DNA of 58,866 bases, from contig NZ_CAMLOV010000010.1 in NCBI RefSeq assembly GCF_946481715.1, positions 1 to 58,866 on the forward strand, written 5' to 3'. The notes under the pieces are model-generated. The model saw only the letters and a program-made list of their open reading frames with translations, searched no databases and had not been told where the DNA came from. The number at the start of each line of letters is the position of its first letter. The stretch's first letter is position 1. The position numbers and the translations under genes are program-made. This DNA comes from an uncultured Mucilaginibacter sp. GTDB taxonomy: Bacteria > Bacteroidota > Bacteroidia > Sphingobacteriales > Sphingobacteriaceae. This document shows positions 34,064 through 42,176 of this stretch, piece after piece.

Positions 34064-35071
34064 ATGCTTAAAGTTGCAATTATAGGTGCTGGCAAAATGG
34101 GGATTTCTCATTTATCAATTTTGGGAGCCCATCCGGATGTGGATGTGGTAGGTGTTTGCGACACCTCCAAAATGGTGAATGACTTTCTGTCCAAATATGG
34201 AAAATTTAATTGCTTTACCGATTTTAAGAAAATGCTGAGCGAAACAAAGCCGGATGCCGTTGTGGTAGCGGTACCCACAAAGTTTCACTACAGCATGATA
34301 AAGGAGCTGCTTTTAAGCAAAGTACACATTTTTGCCGAAAAGCCCTTTTGCCTTACTGCCGCGCAAGGCGAAGAATTGGTGACCCTGGCAAAACAACAAG
34401 GCATAGTAAACCAAATAGGCTACCATAATAAATTTATAGGCACATTTGGCGAAGTAAAACGCCTGGTAAAAAACGGGGTATTGGGTAAAATATACCACTT
34501 TGTTGCAGAAAGCTACGGCCCGGTAGTAATACGGCCCAAACAGGATACATGGCGCTCTGACCCATCTGAAGGCGGTGGGTGTTTGATGGATTACGCATCA
34601 CACGTTATCGACCTTGTGAACGATATACTTTCGCCGGTTGCCGCTGCTAAAGCAAGCTTGCTTAAATCTGTATTCTCCACAACAGTAGAAGATGCTGTTT
34701 ATTCAACCTTAGAACTGGAAAATAAAGTTACCGGCCTGCTATCGGTTAACTGGAGCGACGAAACCCACCGTAAAATGACCACTTCGCTAACCATAGTGGG
34801 CACAAATGGTAAAATTGTTTCTGACGCAAACGAATTAAAAGTTTATATAAAAGATAACCCAATTGACGGGTACACAAAAGGCTGGACGGTTAAATATATA
34901 ACTGATTTGACTGAAGAGGTAGATTTTTACCTGCGTGGCGAAGAATATTCGGCCCAGTTAGATTATTTTATAAAAGCCTGCCTTGGCAAAGTACCTAATA
35001 CTATAAACACATTTCATTCTGCCTGGAACACGGATAGAGCAATAGAAATGATTAAACAAAGCGCTAATTAA
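34064..35071 (+). CDS. Gfo/Idh/MocA-family NAD(P)-dependent oxidoreductase
   Basis: A 335-residue enzyme. N-terminal Rossmann motif AIIGAGKMGISHLSILG, the family signature AEKPFCLTAAQGEELV (Glu-Lys-Pro), IGYHNKFIG, and the C-terminal domain with GGGCLMDYASHVIDL. Relatives oxidise or reduce sugar ring carbons, for example in forming 3-keto, amino- or deoxy-sugars on nucleotide carriers. The ATG at 34064 places the Rossmann motif normally; a 12-codon extension exists. It lies four bases before the TIM-barrel gene, which may act on the same sugar. Confidence 0.9.
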   Translation: MLKVAIIGAGKMGISHLSILGAHPDVDVVGVCDTSKMVNDFLSKYGKFNCFTDFKKMLSETKPDAVVVAVPTKFHYSMIKELLLSKVHIFAEKPFCLTAAQGEELVTLAKQQGIVNQIGYHNKFIGTFGEVKRLVKNGVLGKIYHFVAESYGPVVIRPKQDTWRSDPSEGGGCLMDYASHVIDLVNDILSPVAAAKASLLKSVFSTTVEDAVYSTLELENKVTGLLSVNWSDETHRKMTTSLTIVGTNGKIVSDANELKVYIKDNPIDGYTKGWTVKYITDLTEEVDFYLRGEEYSAQLDYFIKACLGKVPNTINTFHSAWNTDRAIEMIKQSAN

Positions 35072-35075
35072 TATT

Positions 35076-35936
35076 ATGGAACGAATTTTATTTGGAGATA
35101 ATCAATTCTTTGCGGTAAATCATATTTCCGATGAAAAATCGCGGGCACAATCCATTAAATTCAGAGAAGATAGTGCAATCATCAAAACACTGGACGAGGC
35201 CCGCTCGGTAGGTATCAATACCTTTATGTGTACTACACATGATAGGATTGCTAACATTTGTAACATTATACGTGCCGAGCCGGAAAAATACAAGGATTTT
35301 AAAATATTCCCTTGTATGCCGTATGCACATAAATATGCCAATGCTGTAACCGAATTAGGCATAGCCGGCACATTAAAGCAGTACGTACCGGGCAATTTCT
35401 TCGGATCGATGTTTAAAGGGGGCATGGCATTTTTGTCAAAAGATTACCTTTCTATCATGGAACTTTTAGTGGATGCCGAAATGAAAATGTTTAAAGGCAT
35501 TAATACTCCGGTTATCTTTTTACAAAACGTTATTACCGATCTTTTCCTGGGCTTGCGTGCATACGAGGTGTTAGCCGCTTTTCAGCACTATGTAAAGAAA
35601 AAATACAACGCGGATGCCGGATTTATAACCATGAATATGCCTAAACTGCTTGATGCACTGGAGGGGCAGGGAATAACAAACCCTATCATTTGCTCATCCA
35701 TCAACAAAGTAGGGTTCCGTATGAGTGGCGGTAAAGAAATTTATGAAGAAACATTAAAAACCCGCAAAGTTAGGGCAATAGCTATGCAGGTATTAGGTGG
35801 CGGGGCCATATCGCCAAAAGAAGCGATTGAATATGTTTGCGGTTTGCCCAACATCGAATCTATATTATTCGGCGCCTCTTCCAAAGCAAATATTGCTAAT
35901 ACGGTAGAAAATATTCACCTTTTCGATAAAAAATAA
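35076..35936 (+). CDS. TIM-barrel, aldo/keto-reductase-like protein of unknown function
   Basis: A 286-residue cytoplasmic protein starting MERILFGDNQFFAVNHIS. Its end (VLGGGAISPKEAIEYVCGLP, then ESILFGASSKANIANTVENI) is very like the last two beta-alpha units of aldo/keto reductases, which form the cofactor phosphate site. The usual Asp-Tyr-Lys-His catalytic set cannot be picked out. It may therefore be a divergent or non-redox TIM barrel acting on a sugar or lipid-linked intermediate. It follows the Gfo/Idh/MocA gene by four bases, so the pair is likely one biosynthetic step or two successive ones. Confidence 0.6.
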   Translation: MERILFGDNQFFAVNHISDEKSRAQSIKFREDSAIIKTLDEARSVGINTFMCTTHDRIANICNIIRAEPEKYKDFKIFPCMPYAHKYANAVTELGIAGTLKQYVPGNFFGSMFKGGMAFLSKDYLSIMELLVDAEMKMFKGINTPVIFLQNVITDLFLGLRAYEVLAAFQHYVKKKYNADAGFITMNMPKLLDALEGQGITNPIICSSINKVGFRMSGGKEIYEETLKTRKVRAIAMQVLGGGAISPKEAIEYVCGLPNIESILFGASSKANIANTVENIHLFDKK

Positions 35937-36540
35937 CATAAAGTTTCTGCACAACCGCTTAAATATCCCTAGAAAACAGGAGATTTTAAAAATATTAAAT
36001 TAATACAAAACGTTCGATATTATTAGATATTTTTTATTATTATCATTTCCTGTTATTTAAAGCTACTGCATCAAGTTCCATAACGGGGAGTACTGCCTTT
36101 AGTTGGCTAAAATAATTTGAGATTAGCGGTTTTTTATAGGTGGGTTTTGTTTTTTTTATAGGTTGTATATACTTTTATTTATGTACCGCAAAGACACCAT
36201 TTTCCTTTCAGAATAATAAAAATCGAACAATATAATACCTAATTAAAGAAATTTATATAAATTAGGCTCATAATTTATGAAGATGCTAATCACATTACTG
36301 ACACAGTAATTAACATTTGAAATGAATAACTTTAATGCGAAAGTTGCTTAACTTTTGTGGGGAGCATAATTAAACATTTTGTTATTTAGTTTATCCTGTT
36401 GCCTCCCCCCATAGGTTTAACTTTGCATGATTGTAACGTTAATATTAATAAATAATTATAGTACTTATCAATTAAGCACATAAATTTATTAAAATTACAA
36501 AGTACTACGCTGAAATTTTCAGTTCTAAAACAACTAATAA
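35937..36540 (+). promoter_or_regulatory. Long intergenic region with a promoter box for the initiating transferase
   Basis: 604 AT-rich bases without a credible gene. TAACTTTG (36418-36425) is a perfect -7 box, about 115 bases before the start of the WcaJ-type gene, with TG at 36397-36398 in the -33 position. No terminator hairpin was found behind 35936. Confidence 0.4.
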
Positions 36541-37941
36541 ATGGTTCATCGCTACGCTACGTTTATAAAAACTATTAATCTTACTTTTGATTACCTGGTT
36601 TTAAACACGAGTATGGTTATAGCTTATTACATTGTTGATAAAGTACATATACTGTGGGCAACCAATAAGAACTACCTCCCAATAGTTTTAGTTTTCAATC
36701 TTACCTGGCTGCTCTCGGCAAACTTAACCCGCTTGTATGATAAGGTATTGAATAGAGATGCCGTTAATACTTATCGTAACGTAATTAAAACCTACCTCAT
36801 TTTTATAGCTTTAATATGCATGATAGTAACCGTAATAGGCATTAAAGCTTATTATATAACCCGGGGTTACTTAGTTTATTCGTGCGGTATATTTGGGGTT
36901 ATCCTTTGGATATGGAAACTTATATTTTTAAGTATCCGCAAAAGCGACCGGGCATCATTGTACGATTCAAGAAAGGTTATTATAGTAGGAAGCGGACGCA
37001 TAAGTAACGATCTACATGATTTTTTTAGGGGAAACCCGGACAGAGGCTATAAACTGGTTGGCTTTTTTGATGATAGTTCCGACTCAGTTGGGCATGCAAA
37101 TATGCACCTTGGCTCTACAGATGATTGCATCGACTACGTACTTAATAACAAGATAGATGAAATATTTTGCACGTTGCCTGTCTCAGAAACACAAAAGATT
37201 GAAAAGCTATTATCCGATGCCGAAAAAAACCTGATACGTTTTAGAATTATCCCCGAGTATTACGACTATGGCATTAAGCCAGTGCTTATACAAAGCTTCG
37301 GCCATATCCCGGTGATCTCGGTAAGGTCAGAACCGCTCGAGAACATGCTCAACCGTTTTGTAAAACGCCTCTTTGATATTTGTTTTTCGTTGTTTATTAT
37401 CGTTTTCTTTTTCAGTTGGCTGTTCCCTATTTTGGCCATTCTGATAAAATTAGAATCTAAAGGCCCGGTATTGTTTAAACAACTGCGTTCGGGCCGCGAC
37501 AACAACCCTTTTTGGTGCTATAAGTTTAGGAGCATGCGCGTAAACGCTGATAGCGATAGCGTACAAGCTGTACGAAACGATAAACGTATAACTAAGTTAG
37601 GGGCCTTTATGCGGCGTACCAGCATAGACGAACTACCGCAGTTTTTTAATGTATTGAGAGGTAATATGAGTGTAGTAGGCCCGCGCCCGCATATGCTTAG
37701 CCACACTATACAATACTCGCAACTGATAGATAGGTTTATGGTGAGGCACTTTTTAAAACCAGGCATAACAGGCTGGGCGCAGGTAAAGGGCCTTCGTGGC
37801 GAAACCCGTACCACAGAAGCCATGCTTCAGCGCGTAGAGGCCGACGTTTGGTATCTGGAAAACTGGTCGTTTCTGTTTGATATGAAAATTATCTTCCTTA
37901 CCGTTTGGAATGCATTGAAGGGTGAAGAGAATGCATTTTAA
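36541..37941 (+). CDS. Undecaprenyl-phosphate sugar phosphotransferase (WcaJ-like initiating enzyme)
   Basis: A 466-residue inner-membrane protein. It has four to five N-terminal membrane segments, a central Rossmann-like CoA-binding-type domain (VIIVGSGRISNDLHDFF), a further hydrophobic segment, and the C-terminal catalytic domain of polyprenyl glycosylphosphotransferases. Catalytic-domain motifs are KRLFDICFSLFI, WCYKFRSMRVNAD, SIDELPQFFNVLRGNMSVVG, PRPHM and ITGWAQVKGLRGET. It transfers a sugar-1-phosphate (glucose or galactose type) to undecaprenyl phosphate, the first step of repeat-unit assembly. It ends five bases before the convergent GT4 gene. Confidence 0.94.
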   Translation: MVHRYATFIKTINLTFDYLVLNTSMVIAYYIVDKVHILWATNKNYLPIVLVFNLTWLLSANLTRLYDKVLNRDAVNTYRNVIKTYLIFIALICMIVTVIGIKAYYITRGYLVYSCGIFGVILWIWKLIFLSIRKSDRASLYDSRKVIIVGSGRISNDLHDFFRGNPDRGYKLVGFFDDSSDSVGHANMHLGSTDDCIDYVLNNKIDEIFCTLPVSETQKIEKLLSDAEKNLIRFRIIPEYYDYGIKPVLIQSFGHIPVISVRSEPLENMLNRFVKRLFDICFSLFIIVFFFSWLFPILAILIKLESKGPVLFKQLRSGRDNNPFWCYKFRSMRVNADSDSVQAVRNDKRITKLGAFMRRTSIDELPQFFNVLRGNMSVVGPRPHMLSHTIQYSQLIDRFMVRHFLKPGITGWAQVKGLRGETRTTEAMLQRVEADVWYLENWSFLFDMKIIFLTVWNALKGEENAF

Positions 37942-37946
37942 CTTCG

Positions 37947-39134
37947 TTATAGTTTATCCCACCCGGATGTATTGTACCTGCCATGCCATACACTGATAAT
38001 AGCATCAGCAATAATTCCCGGTTTTTTGTAAGGGCGGTTGGTTATCAGCGTTAATCCTTCGGTTAGTTGCTCACCCATTTTTTCATAACTCATATTATCA
38101 ATAATCGCTAAGGACCGTTTGCTCATTAGCTTTTTCCCGGCTTTATCCAGGTAGATGTATTTTAATATGGTACTGGCCATATCGGGGGTGTCAAATGCAT
38201 CAAAGCTAAAACCATTTTCCCCTTCTATCAACAGATCGTTTGCGGCATTAACCGTGCGGCTAAGCAATACCGGTAAGCCTGCAGCCATCGCTTCATTTAC
38301 CACAAGCCCCCAGGTTTCCGAAAAACTGGGTAATATAAATGCTTCGGCCCCGGCAAAGTGCTGTGGTAATTTGTTATTATCAACCGCATCAATAAACTGC
38401 GCTGTTTTTAGGCCTAACCTTATTTTTTGCTGGTGCAGATTATGCACCTCGGGCCCGCTTCCTACAATTTGCAACTCATAACCTGTATGTTGCTGCTCCA
38501 CCACATACCAGGCGTTTAGCAAGCCATCTATGTTTTTTATAGGCACCTGCCTGGCAACACATATTATGGTTTTACGAGCGGCTTCGGCACCCCTATCCGC
38601 CATAAACAACTTATTATCTATACAAGCAAAGCCGTAAAAAAAATGCACGCCCTGCTGCTTAAAATGCGCATAGGCAGCGTCATAGCTTTTCGATGGCAGC
38701 CAAAAGCCGTCTGCATGGCTTGTAATCAAATTCTTTACCCACTGCACCACCGCATTACGTTTTACCTGCGTTGGCCGGGCATCGTCAAACATTATAAATT
38801 TCTTCTTGTTTTTTTTCGCCCAGGATATACCCAACGCCCCTGCAAAAAAAACAATGGAGGGACCAATAACAACATCGGGAGATATTTTATCGAGCGCTGC
38901 AAACAGTTTGGCCTTCAGTTGCCCTCCCGGCATGTCGCCGGCAGCTTTATCGGGGTATAAGCATGCCCACCAGCTATTATTACTGTTAAAGGTATCAAAC
39001 TCATACGGAGAGCCTTTACCAAATAGCTCGATGGCGTTTAGTTGTATATTTTCAGCACCTAAATAGTCGCGCAGGTAAATTAGCCGTCCTTTCCAGTAAA
39101 CCCTGAAATCGTTATTTAATATAACTATTTTCAC
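37947..39134 (-). CDS. Glycosyltransferase family 4 protein
   Basis: A 395-residue GT-B enzyme starting at GTG. The C-terminal donor half has IICVARQVPIKNIDGLLNAW, LQIVGSGPEVHNLHQQ and LPSFSETWGLVVNEAMAAGL, followed by LLSRTVNAANDLL. The N-terminal half carries SIVFFAGALGISWAKK. The start overlaps the stop of the GT2 gene (GTGA), so the two are coupled. It ends the minus-strand block 41981-37947. Confidence 0.92.
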   Translation of the reverse strand: MKIVILNNDFRVYWKGRLIYLRDYLGAENIQLNAIELFGKGSPYEFDTFNSNNSWWACLYPDKAAGDMPGGQLKAKLFAALDKISPDVVIGPSIVFFAGALGISWAKKNKKKFIMFDDARPTQVKRNAVVQWVKNLITSHADGFWLPSKSYDAAYAHFKQQGVHFFYGFACIDNKLFMADRGAEAARKTIICVARQVPIKNIDGLLNAWYVVEQQHTGYELQIVGSGPEVHNLHQQKIRLGLKTAQFIDAVDNNKLPQHFAGAEAFILPSFSETWGLVVNEAMAAGLPVLLSRTVNAANDLLIEGENGFSFDAFDTPDMASTILKYIYLDKAGKKLMSKRSLAIIDNMSYEKMGEQLTEGLTLITNRPYKKPGIIADAIISVWHGRYNTSGWDKL

Positions 39135-40003
39135 TTTGATATTTTTTTAAACTTATCCCAAATAATAGGGAACAGCGTTTTCATCCATAATTTAACAAAA
39201 GCCCCATAATAATCGGCAGGGAAGTGCTTTTTTATATAAAACAAATACTCTTTATAAGCCAGCCCTTTCGGGCTATACAAATAGGCTATCCGTTTTTTCA
39301 GAGAGTGCCTGCCGGTTAGCCAGTTTACGCCGTGATCATCTTCGCAATAGCCGTAATAGCCAGGGGCAACTAATACATTAAGCCCGGCTTTAAATGCGGT
39401 TAAAGTGTAATCGTAATCGGCTAGGTAATGAGTGTAAGCGTCGCAAAATATGCCTATTTTTGTTATCGTTGCCGCGTCAACCAAAAAAACGTTAGCATTA
39501 CCCAAATGGCAAGGGCGGGTACCCCACTCTTGTGGTGTAAGGCTGTAATAGGCCGCATGCTTTATATTATATAAGGCGTGGCCACCGTAGGACATTGTGT
39601 TGCTTAATGGGCTTAATGTTGACCCCACCATTACAGTGCCTTTGCTTGATACACCATGGTAACTATCCAGTAGTCGCAACAGCGAACTATCCGTCAACAC
39701 TACATCATCGTTATAAAGCAGAAAAATATCGTAATGCTTTTGTGTTATTGCGTGGCACCAGACAGCACGCATACCTCCTGCCCAAAATAGGCTGCCGTTA
39801 CCGGCAACAATTTTAACATTGGGAAAGTTGGTAGCTACGGCTACGGCAGTACCGTCGGTAGATCCATCATCAAGCACGTATATATCCGGGCTAAGCCTAT
39901 CAAAGCCTTCCTGCCCGGTTAAACTATGCAGAAAGCCTATCGTTTTTTCCTTACGATTATAACAGGTAATTAAAACCGCGCAGCTATAGTTAAGCTCTGC
40001 CAT
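39131..40003 (-). CDS. Glycosyltransferase family 2 protein (rhamnosyltransferase-like)
   Basis: A 290-residue inverting GT-A enzyme: AVLITCYNRKEKTIGFLHSL, YVLDDGSTDGTAVAV, VAGNGSLFWAGGMRAVW and LYNDDVVL (the metal-binding DD of the family), then HYLADYDYTLTAFK. The FWAGGMR pattern is typical of rhamnosyl- and galactofuranosyl-type GT2 proteins. The ATG at 40003 is preferred; the frame is open to 40042, which would overlap the polymerase gene by 53 bases, against 14 bases with this start. Confidence 0.92.
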   Translation of the reverse strand: MAELNYSCAVLITCYNRKEKTIGFLHSLTGQEGFDRLSPDIYVLDDGSTDGTAVAVATNFPNVKIVAGNGSLFWAGGMRAVWCHAITQKHYDIFLLYNDDVVLTDSSLLRLLDSYHGVSSKGTVMVGSTLSPLSNTMSYGGHALYNIKHAAYYSLTPQEWGTRPCHLGNANVFLVDAATITKIGIFCDAYTHYLADYDYTLTAFKAGLNVLVAPGYYGYCEDDHGVNWLTGRHSLKKRIAYLYSPKGLAYKEYLFYIKKHFPADYYGAFVKLWMKTLFPIIWDKFKKISK

Positions 40004-41264
40004 AGGGTTTTGGTTCGTCCTCTGGTTCTTCTTGCGCGCCATACCTGCTAAATGCCTTTTGTTTGTCCCCTATAAATAAAAAAATCATGATGATAGGTAG
40101 AAACAATATTGGTTCGCCAAAACTTAAAGCCAGCAAAATGAGTGTGCAATAAACAAGGTTTTCCCAGGTAAGCACATATTGCTTGCAAAACCGGCTGTAT
40201 TTAAATAATAGATACAATAAACCTACCACGCCAAATTTTGCAATAAAATCAAACACCCCGTTTGAGATATTTACCGTGTAAGATTTATTCAACACATCAT
40301 TATACTTATTGCTTACACCTAAAATAAGTTTACTGCCAAAAGTATCGTAAATATACACCATACTGGAAAAACGGTTCAACGGAATTTCCATGCGGTTGTG
40401 ATGATAATACCTTTCTAAAACCTTTAAGTGCTTAAGGTCGCGCATGTCTTCGTTGTAGGTGTCAACAATTTTGTTGCCCAAAAAGGGGATAAACACAAAC
40501 GCCAATATAATGGCAGGCACCAAAATAAGTACATAGATATTTATTTTAGGCACTTTATAGCGGTACGACAAAAACACAAGCACCAATAGCCCTAAATAAT
40601 TTGTGGTAGAAAACGTAGTAATGTTTGCTATAATAAGCAGGATGGTTATATTATCGTATTTAAACTTGTTTAAAAAGAAATGGAACATTAGTGTGAGTAC
40701 CAGGAAACACCCAAAAGCACCCGGTTCCCAAACAAAACCCGAGTTACTAAAATCGTGGAAACCTTGTGTGTAAGTAAAAAACAAGGCATTTGTATAACCA
40801 GGAATAGTATTACCGGTGGGGAAATTTAATGTAGTAAATATTTTATACATAACTGCCGGCGCCAAAAGCTGCAGCGCATAAAACACCAGCGAGATGATGG
40901 TTAGATGCACCATCACCTTTACAAAATTAGCAAGCAATTTATCTTTTAACAGCACACAAACCAGAAAACTCACTAAAGCATACTTAAATAAAAACGTGTA
41001 ATCGCTATATAAATAATCGTTTTCCAAGTCATTAAACGCTAAAAAACGGACCGTTACATAAAGCAAATATATCCCGGCGAATATGCCAAACATGTTTACT
41101 TCTTTGCGGGTCATCAGCTTATTTATGATAGCATAAGACAAAAACCCCACTATAATAATTCCCCATGCTACCATGGTTGATGAAATTATATTAGCATTTG
41201 CAGATAACAGCAAAAATGCCAGCATTATAAAATAATTGATATCGATCTTTTTTTTACGCTTCAT
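39990..41264 (-). CDS. Wzy/O-antigen-ligase-type membrane protein (second)
   Basis: A 424-residue protein with about eleven hydrophobic segments and a polar loop of about 70 residues (ERYYHHNRMEIPLNRFSSMV region) between the later helices. It begins MKRKKKIDINYFIMLAFLLL. Sequence FVWEPGAFGCFLVLTL resembles Wzy polymerases of Bacteroidota. It overlaps the GT2 gene and follows the acetyltransferase by 45 bases, forming a small four-gene module. Confidence 0.82.
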   Translation of the reverse strand: MKRKKKIDINYFIMLAFLLLSANANIISSTMVAWGIIIVGFLSYAIINKLMTRKEVNMFGIFAGIYLLYVTVRFLAFNDLENDYLYSDYTFLFKYALVSFLVCVLLKDKLLANFVKVMVHLTIISLVFYALQLLAPAVMYKIFTTLNFPTGNTIPGYTNALFFTYTQGFHDFSNSGFVWEPGAFGCFLVLTLMFHFFLNKFKYDNITILLIIANITTFSTTNYLGLLVLVFLSYRYKVPKINIYVLILVPAIILAFVFIPFLGNKIVDTYNEDMRDLKHLKVLERYYHHNRMEIPLNRFSSMVYIYDTFGSKLILGVSNKYNDVLNKSYTVNISNGVFDFIAKFGVVGLLYLLFKYSRFCKQYVLTWENLVYCTLILLALSFGEPILFLPIIMIFLFIGDKQKAFSRYGAQEEPEDEPKPYGRA

Positions 41265-41309
41265 CCGGGTTAACTATTTATTTAAAAAATATTGGCGTTT
41301 ATAAAACGC

Positions 41310-41981
41310 CTAAAATTTATTTGGGGCAGAGTTGATAAACTCTCCTATATCTTTAAAAATGCCGCTATTTGCTCTTATTTTATCGAAACTCCAGTCCCAC
41401 CACTTTAACTGTAAAAGGCGTTCTATTTCCGGAGGGGTAAACCTGTATCGTATTATCTTTGCCGGGATACCGCCAACAATTGCATAGGGTGGCACATCTT
41501 TTGTAACAACAGCGCCGGCAGCTACTATAGCACCATCGCCAATTTCAACGCCATCCATAACAATTGCGTTGTTGCCTATCCATACATCGTTGCCTATGGT
41601 AACAATGTACCTTTTTTCCTCGTCGGCATATAAAAATTCCTCAAAAATATCTTCGCTCACAAAAGAGAAACCGGCTTGTTTTTGGGTTGAAAAAAAGGCA
41701 GGGTGAGTGGATACAAAATCTTTGGTTGGATGTGTACCCATTCCGGTTTGTATGTTGCTGCCTATTGAACAGAACCTGCCAATGAACGTATTTTTTACAA
41801 CCGAGGAATCGGCTATATAGCTGCCCAGCCCTATGTAAGATGTGCCAATAACTGCATTGGCGCCAATTATATTACGGCCTTCGAAAAAATTACTGATGTT
41901 GAACTCAACACCGCCGCCAATTTTTACACCTTTGTTGTAATTAGCTAACCGGTAATAATTTCGTTTAAGCCAGTTCTTCAT
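41310..41981 (-). CDS. CatB-type hexapeptide O-acetyltransferase
   Basis: A 223-residue left-handed beta-helix enzyme with hexapeptide repeats ([60 protein letters not shown]) and [15 protein letters not shown], which carries the catalytic His. It resembles the CatB/VatB xenobiotic-type acetyltransferases often used to O-acetylate polysaccharides from acetyl-CoA. It is the first gene of the minus-strand module that continues with polymerase, GT2 and GT4. Confidence 0.92.
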   Translation of the reverse strand: MKNWLKRNYYRLANYNKGVKIGGGVEFNISNFFEGRNIIGANAVIGTSYIGLGSYIADSSVVKNTFIGRFCSIGSNIQTGMGTHPTKDFVSTHPAFFSTQKQAGFSFVSEDIFEEFLYADEEKRYIVTIGNDVWIGNNAIVMDGVEIGDGAIVAAGAVVTKDVPPYAIVGGIPAKIIRYRFTPPEIERLLQLKWWDWSFDKIRANSGIFKDIGEFINSAPNKF

Positions 41982-42126
41982 TTTGTACGGTAAAACTAAT
42001 TATTTTAATACATTTAAGAGTAATAAAGAACAAATAAGTACTATGAATTTACGCATTACTAATTTTAAACGTTGACTTAATGCAAAATAAATGGAAGTAT
42101 TTTTTTCTCAAGCAGAAACACATAGT

Positions 42127-42161
42127 TTTGACGAATTTGTAATTGATTAAGTGTAATTTTG
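42127..42161 (+). promoter_or_regulatory. Promoter in front of the membrane-anchored lyase gene
   Basis: TAATTTTG (42154-42161) is a perfect -7 box, with TTTG at 42127-42130, spacing 23 (longer than usual). The ATG at 42177 is 15 bases further on. Confidence 0.5.
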
Positions 42162-42176
42162 CGTAATTAGTAATAT

